From Blautia sp. OF03-15BH (GTDB taxonomy: Bacteria; Bacillota; Clostridia; Lachnospirales; Lachnospiraceae): a stretch of 64,000 nucleotides of DNA. Positions 60,526 to 64,000 of the stretch are shown here, piece after piece. The notes under the pieces were generated by a model. The model searched no databases and was not told where the DNA came from. It saw only the letters and a program-made list of their open reading frames with translations. The stretch covers positions 372,001 to 436,000 of the forward strand of contig NZ_QSCM01000001.1 of assembly GCF_003463065.1 (NCBI RefSeq), in the 5' to 3' direction. The position numbers and the translations under genes are program-made. Numbering within the stretch: position 1 is the stretch's first letter; every line of letters starts with the position of its first letter.

Positions 60526-61248
60526 ATGAAAGACATTTTGGATTCACACACCCACACGACAGCCAGCGGCCACGCCTACAGTACGCTTCATGAAATGGCA
60601 CAGGCAGCGGCTGACAAGGGGCTGGAGCTTCTGGGGATCACCGAGCATGCCATGGCCATGCCGGGAACCTGTCATGAATACTATTTCATGAACATGCGGA
60701 TTCTTCCCAGAACCATGTACGGAATCGAAATCCGCCACGGTGCCGAAGTCAATATTCTGGACACGGAAGGGCGCCTCGACATGGATGACTACTTGCTGAA
60801 GCAGATGGATGTTATCATTGCCAGCCTTCACACGCCCTGTATGCAGAAGGATGCCGGAAAGGCCGGGAATACCAGGGCCGTCATCAAAGCTATGGAGAAC
60901 TCTTATGTGAATATCCTCGGGCATCCGGATGACAGCCGTTTCCCGTTGGATTATGAAGCAGTTGTCCGTTCTGCCAAAGAGCAGGGGGTACTCCTTGAAT
61001 TGAACAACAACTCGCTCCATCCACTGGGAGCCCGACAGGATCCACTTCCAAATGACATCGAAATGCTGGAATACTGTAAAAAATACGGTGCACCCATTAT
61101 TCTTGGAAGCGATGCCCACACTCAGGAGGATGTAGGAAACCACACTTTCGTCCGGATCCTTCTGGAAGAACTGGATTTTCCGGAGGAACTCATTGTCAAC
61201 CGTTCCGTTGCGGAATACCAGAAATATATCAACAGAAAGTGCGTTTAA
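60526..61248 (+). CDS. PHP-domain phosphatase (YcdX-like)
   Basis: 240 aa metal-dependent phosphoesterase. Metal ligands are spread as in PHP proteins: DSHTHTTASGHAYST (residues 5-19), GITEHAMAM, RHGAEVNIL, IIASLHTP, NILGHPDDSRFP and LGSDAHTQEDVG near 205. The length and order match the YcdX trinuclear-zinc branch. The ATG at 60517 is one base from its AAGG, so ATG 60526 at 10 nt is preferred. Its promoter lies in the gap after the binding-protein gene. Substrate unknown. Confidence 0.88.
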   Translation: MKDILDSHTHTTASGHAYSTLHEMAQAAADKGLELLGITEHAMAMPGTCHEYYFMNMRILPRTMYGIEIRHGAEVNILDTEGRLDMDDYLLKQMDVIIASLHTPCMQKDAGKAGNTRAVIKAMENSYVNILGHPDDSRFPLDYEAVVRSAKEQGVLLELNNNSLHPLGARQDPLPNDIEMLEYCKKYGAPIILGSDAHTQEDVGNHTFVRILLEELDFPEELIVNRSVAEYQKYINRKCV

Positions 61249-61260
61249 AAACCTCACTTT

Positions 61261-61278
61261 ACATCACTTCTGTGATGT
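61261..61278. promoter_or_regulatory. Short palindrome upstream of yerC
   Basis: ACATCAC and GTGATGT around TTCT. TATAAT follows at 61286-61291, so this may be an operator or part of the promoter region; it could instead be a weak end signal of the PHP gene. Confidence 0.4.
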
Positions 61279-61360
61279 GTTAAAATATAATATATGAAAA
61301 GAGAAGGCGTTTTCTGTATTCCTGCGGAAAGACGCAGCAAAAGGAGATTATAGGGGTAAC

Positions 61361-61654
61361 ATGAGCAAAAACGTAAGAACAAAAGAAGTAAATGATTTAT
61401 TTGATGCAGTACTGAGCCTGAAAGATCGTGAAGAATGCTATCTGTTCTTTGGAGATGTCTGCACGATCAACGAATTACTCTCACTTTCACAGAGATTTGA
61501 AGTAGCAAAAATGCTCCAGGAAGGAAAAACTTATCTGGAGATCGCAGAGAAAACCGGTGCATCCACCGCTACGATCAGTCGTGTAAACCGTTCTCTGAAT
61601 TATGGAAACGATGGCTATGCAATGGTTTTTGAACGCACGAAAGACAAAGAATAA
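61361..61654 (+). CDS. yerC: YerC/YecD family TrpR-like protein
   Basis: 97 aa DNA-binding protein of the TrpR fold. CTINELLSLSQRFEVAKMLQ then GKTYLEIAEKTGASTATISR (residues about 30-75) is the helix-turn-helix, ending VNRSLNYGNDGYAMVF as usual in Firmicutes YerC. AGGAG lies somewhat far before the ATG, with AGGGG closer. It is a single gene with a strong terminator. Its targets are unknown, although the fold is that of tryptophan repressor. Confidence 0.9.
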   Translation: MSKNVRTKEVNDLFDAVLSLKDREECYLFFGDVCTINELLSLSQRFEVAKMLQEGKTYLEIAEKTGASTATISRVNRSLNYGNDGYAMVFERTKDKE

Positions 61655-61672
61655 AAAGAGTTTCACCAAAAC

Positions 61673-61707
61673 TGCCGTATGGATTTCCATGCGGCAATTT
61701 TTATTTT
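61673..61707 (+). terminator. Intrinsic terminator of yerC
   Basis: TGCCGTATGGATTTCCATGCGGCA (61673-61696, split here as TGCCGTATGGA / TCCATGCGGCA) followed by ATTTTTATTTT. Confidence 0.88.
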
Positions 61708-61829
61708 AAAAAATTTCCAACACTTCCCCTTCTTCATTCGTTATATAAGTGAAAACAAAAAACAGAGGAAGAAATGGTACCTTTTCTCCAAAAATACTCT
61801 CTGTCAAAGAATTTTTTTGGAGGCTTATT

Positions 61830-62000
61830 ATGAAAACAGATAAAAAATCCCTTGCGTCACAGCTCGGAAGCTTTTTCCGACCTTCACATTATGCTATTAT
61901 TCTCAGAAAACATGAGTCAGACATACTTTCTGTTTCCAGGAATCTTTTTTATTTTTATTCCGCTTTCGGACAAACAGAAAACAAGAATCGTTTTTTATAG
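61830..62000 (+). CDS. Small protein or leader peptide before the sigma factor
   Basis: 56 aa beginning MKTDKKSLASQLGSFFRPSH. A strong GGAGG stands 6 nt before ATG 61830, which is why I list it although the product matches nothing I know. It stops 12 bp before the sigma-factor start, so it would be cotranslated with it. It is basic, with one weakly hydrophobic part (NLFYFYSAFG). The frame upstream to 61749 has no ribosome binding site. Confidence 0.45.
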   Translation: MKTDKKSLASQLGSFFRPSHYAIILRKHESDILSVSRNLFYFYSAFGQTENKNRFL

Positions 62001-62012
62001 AAAGGACACTTT

Positions 62013-62483
62013 ATGACCATGCTCGAAGCGCTTTACCGGGATTACCGGGATGAACTGATCCGTTGGTGCAGCACTATGACACAGGATCGTTCCACTGCGG
62101 AGGATCTGGTGCAGGAAGCCTTCTGGAAAGCTATGAATCATGAAGCTATGCTCCAGACTATGACCGTTTCCCAATGCCGTGCCTGGCTTTATCAGGTTGT
62201 CAAAAACCTCTTTATTGACCGTACACGGCATGCTGCCTATGAAGCAGTGATGGATGAACTTCCAGAAACTGCTGATGAAGTTTTTCCTTCCGCATACGAT
62301 TCTGTTATCACGCAGGAACTGCTCCGCCGCCTGCCGGAAGAAGAACGTGTACTTTTTATTCTGCGCTATATCGAGGGCTATAATTCCACAGAACTTGGAA
62401 AGCTTTTTTCGCTTTCTCCCGGCGCTGTCCGTGCCAGGCTCTCTTCTGCACGCCATCATTTAAAGAAAGAATTGGAGGATTAA
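62013..62483 (+). CDS. ECF-type RNA polymerase sigma factor
   Basis: 156 aa. Region 2 is LYRDYRDELIRWCSTMTQDR then STAEDLVQEAFWKAM (residues 7-42); region 4 is LPEEERVLFILRYIEGYNST then ELGKLFSLSPGAVRARLSSA (about 108-150). AAAGGA is before the ATG. An anti-sigma membrane protein usually follows such genes, but here a soluble repeat protein begins 6 bp later. The target promoter set is unknown. Confidence 0.9.
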   Translation: MTMLEALYRDYRDELIRWCSTMTQDRSTAEDLVQEAFWKAMNHEAMLQTMTVSQCRAWLYQVVKNLFIDRTRHAAYEAVMDELPETADEVFPSAYDSVITQELLRRLPEEERVLFILRYIEGYNSTELGKLFSLSPGAVRARLSSARHHLKKELED

Positions 62484-62489
62484 ACCATT

Positions 62490-63734
62490 ATGGATAAACA
62501 GGATCTTATCGTCAATTGTTCCATTTGCGATGCCAGAAACGTAACCGAAGAAACGCTTGCATCTTATCAGTCTCTCTCCATAAACACAGGAGTCCTTTTA
62601 AGCAGTGACAGAAGCCGTCAGCTTTTTGCTCGTTATCCGATCACTTTAAATTCTGCTACTGTTATTGACTGGAAAAGAACGGAAGATCCTGTCATTTCCA
62701 CATACAATGGGACTTATGAACTAATGGCGGACAATCAGCCGGCTCAGCCCACGATCCTTATCGTAAATGGAAAACTGACCATTCATCCGGTTGCTGCTTC
62801 TGTCCTTGCTTCTTATGTCAAGATCATCGTGAACGGTACCGTTTACTGTCCGGAAAGCCTTTCTTCTTCTCTTGGAAATGCGGAAATCAATGGCAAACTG
62901 ATTTCTTATCCGGATTCTTGTGTTCTGACAAAATCGGTATTTTTTCCCAATCGCTATTTTCACCGGACTGTCCGAAAGGAAGCTCTTTATTTTACTCCAA
63001 AGCTTCTGGTCCTTCTGGATCCACAACTGGAACTTTCTACACTTTTGGAAAAACAGGTTCGTTTTTCCTGTCAAAGAGTTCTTCTCCATGACAAGGATCT
63101 GGAACTCGTTCTGGAGCTCCTGGAGAACAAAGACACTGCTGATCTTGTGATCCTGCCTGATAACGGCACTTATGTGGAAGAAGACGCGGTACTGGATGAG
63201 GCTTTTTTCAAAAAATACGGTCCTTCTTTTTATGTAAACGGAAATCTAACTCTGAACCGCGATTCCACGCCCCTGATCTCCAGACTGATAAATCCATACA
63301 TCAACGGAAGCGTTGCTCTGTCTGCTGAACAAAAAGATGCTTTTCTTGCCACCGGACCCGTTTACAAAAATCTGAAGATCCTGCGTGGTCAGATTTTTAA
63401 AGACCGCCTTTCTGTTACGATCGATCGAAGTCTTCTCTCTCACTCTACAGACGGTATTTCCTGTACAGACTGTGTAAAGGTTAAAATCGACCCCGACCTT
63501 ACACCGGAAGAGATTCTGAATTATCTCCATTTTTCCGACTGCGTAAACATCAGTTGTACAGAAGAACAGAAAAGTGCAGTGATCTCTGTTGCAAAAGACT
63601 GTGTTTCCATCGGTTCATCTCTGACTTCACGGACCGGTTCCATACTCGGAAACCTTTTTGGAAAAAGCAAAGAGCCGGAAGAAAGCAGCCCCCGGCTCCC
63701 ATGTATCATCAACACTACCACCTATGTTCTCTGA
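62490..63734 (+). CDS. Repeat-rich protein encoded with an ECF sigma factor, unknown function
   Basis: 414 aa, no signal peptide and no clear membrane helix. The sequence opens IVNCSICDARNVTEETLASY. Short strand-turn units recur with Asn-Gly turns: ILIVNGKLTIHPVA, VKIIVNGTVYCPES, AEINGKLISYPDS, FYVNGNLTLNRDS and YINGSVALSAEQK, which suggests a beta-solenoid, bactofilin-like shape. Cys residues occur at the beginning (CSICDA) and end. The gene starts 6 bp after the sigma-factor gene, where an anti-sigma is expected, so a regulatory part is possible. Confidence 0.75.
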   Translation: MDKQDLIVNCSICDARNVTEETLASYQSLSINTGVLLSSDRSRQLFARYPITLNSATVIDWKRTEDPVISTYNGTYELMADNQPAQPTILIVNGKLTIHPVAASVLASYVKIIVNGTVYCPESLSSSLGNAEINGKLISYPDSCVLTKSVFFPNRYFHRTVRKEALYFTPKLLVLLDPQLELSTLLEKQVRFSCQRVLLHDKDLELVLELLENKDTADLVILPDNGTYVEEDAVLDEAFFKKYGPSFYVNGNLTLNRDSTPLISRLINPYINGSVALSAEQKDAFLATGPVYKNLKILRGQIFKDRLSVTIDRSLLSHSTDGISCTDCVKVKIDPDLTPEEILNYLHFSDCVNISCTEEQKSAVISVAKDCVSIGSSLTSRTGSILGNLFGKSKEPEESSPRLPCIINTTTYVL

Positions 63735-63742
63735 TCCCATGT

Positions 63743-63783
63743 GATCCCCCTTCCCCGTTCTTAAAACGTGGAAAGGGGGATTC
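63743..63783 (+). terminator. Hairpin after the sigma-factor operon
   Basis: ATCCCCCTTCC pairs with GGAAAGGGGGAT (one-base bulge) around CCGTTCTTAAAACGT. The run after it is only TTCTG, so termination would be weak or factor-aided. Confidence 0.55.
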
Positions 63784-63812
63784 TGCGTTCAGAAAAATTG
63801 TGTGGTATTTTC

Positions 63813-63841
63813 TGGACAACGGCATAAAATGACATTATACT
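63813..63841 (+). promoter_or_regulatory. Promoter before the last, partial gene
   Basis: TGGACA (63813-63818), a 17-bp spacer, TATACT (63836-63841). Confidence 0.55.
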
Positions 63842-63914
63842 GAAGGTATTGGAATTTTCTGTCGGAGCAGATGAACTCCGTCATTCCACATTCATCCAAA
63901 GGGGGCTATAAATT

Positions 63915-64000
63915 ATGAATCCATCCGATTACGAGCGCAGGGCCGCACGCCGCCGTGCACTCCAGAAAAAAAGACGCCGTCAGGTAATGATGATGAAGGG
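63915..64000 (+). CDS. Start of an unidentified gene (cut by window edge)
   Basis: Only 28 codons are visible: MNPSDYERRAARRRALQKKR and RRQVMMMK. AAAGGGGG lies about 9 nt before ATG 63915, and a promoter is at 63813. The very basic start followed by a likely helix beyond the edge suggests a membrane-anchored or exported protein. I cannot name it. Confidence 0.65.
   Translation, partial: MNPSDYERRAARRRALQKKRRRQVMMMK

Noticed and set aside
1..64000. tRNA, rRNA, transposase or phage genes
   Set aside because: I looked in the intergenic gaps and frames and saw none; small tRNAs could still be missed without a covariance scan.

Overview
The window reads as chromosomal DNA of a gut-type Gram-positive anaerobe of the class Clostridia, most likely family Lachnospiraceae. 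The support is moderate G+C, strong GGAGG-type ribosome binding sites, frequent GTG/TTG starts, lipobox (L-x-G-C) secreted binding proteins, and families typical of that group (YerC/TrpR-like, DUF1836, RlmD-type methyltransferase, many hybrid histidine kinases). I do not assign a genus. I found no rRNA, tRNA, CRISPR array, transposase or phage gene.

Layout. 1-3.7 kb: a carbohydrate ABC importer (two permeases, binding protein) behind a LacI regulator whose own promoter carries two operators. 3.9-4.7 kb: a creatininase-family hydrolase. 5-16 kb: one minus-strand operon of extracellular binding proteins and hybrid sensor kinases (SBP3, kinase, SBP1 with an unusual C-terminal domain, kinase, SBP-kinase fusion with a frameshift). 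16-18.7 kb: a fifth kinase whose 5' end is joined to a 5'-truncated, frameshifted amidohydrolase. 18.7-22.7 kb: small housekeeping or accessory genes (two acetyltransferases, DUF2442/DUF4160 pair, MazG-like, DUF1848, AraC). 22.7-27.3 kb: a G+C-richer block with a membrane-protein remnant, a PlsY-like acyltransferase, a divergent MarR regulator, an iron alcohol dehydrogenase and an aldehyde dehydrogenase. 27.7-37.5 kb: an oligopeptide ABC importer operon with several odd insertions and a long leader. 37.8-39.5 kb: a PD-(D/E)XK nuclease-like gene next to an array of 53-bp tandem repeats. 39.7-44.5 kb: an EamA transporter and a second SBP3-kinase pair. 44.5-46.2 kb: a 164-bp repeat present twice, then two small unknown genes behind a yybP-ykoY-type (manganese) riboswitch. 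46.4-52.9 kb: an XRE regulator and an FtsX-type ABC exporter with its two-component system. 52.9-59.3 kb: RlmD plus a decayed C-terminal module, PcrA helicase, DUF1836, an MBL-fold hydrolase and an ACT protein. 59.4-64 kb: an orphan NMT1-type binding protein, a PHP phosphatase, YerC, and an ECF sigma factor with an unusual partner.

Common themes are nutrient sensing and uptake: several kinases are encoded with their own soluble binding proteins, and none of the hybrid kinases has a DNA-binding output partner in the window. The most interesting signals are the riboswitch-controlled pair of unknown genes (45.3-46.2 kb), the binding protein carrying a 5'-nucleotidase C-terminal-like domain (11-12.9 kb), the rebuilt Opp importer, the 53-bp array, and a DUF1836 promoter whose spacer is an inverted repeat.
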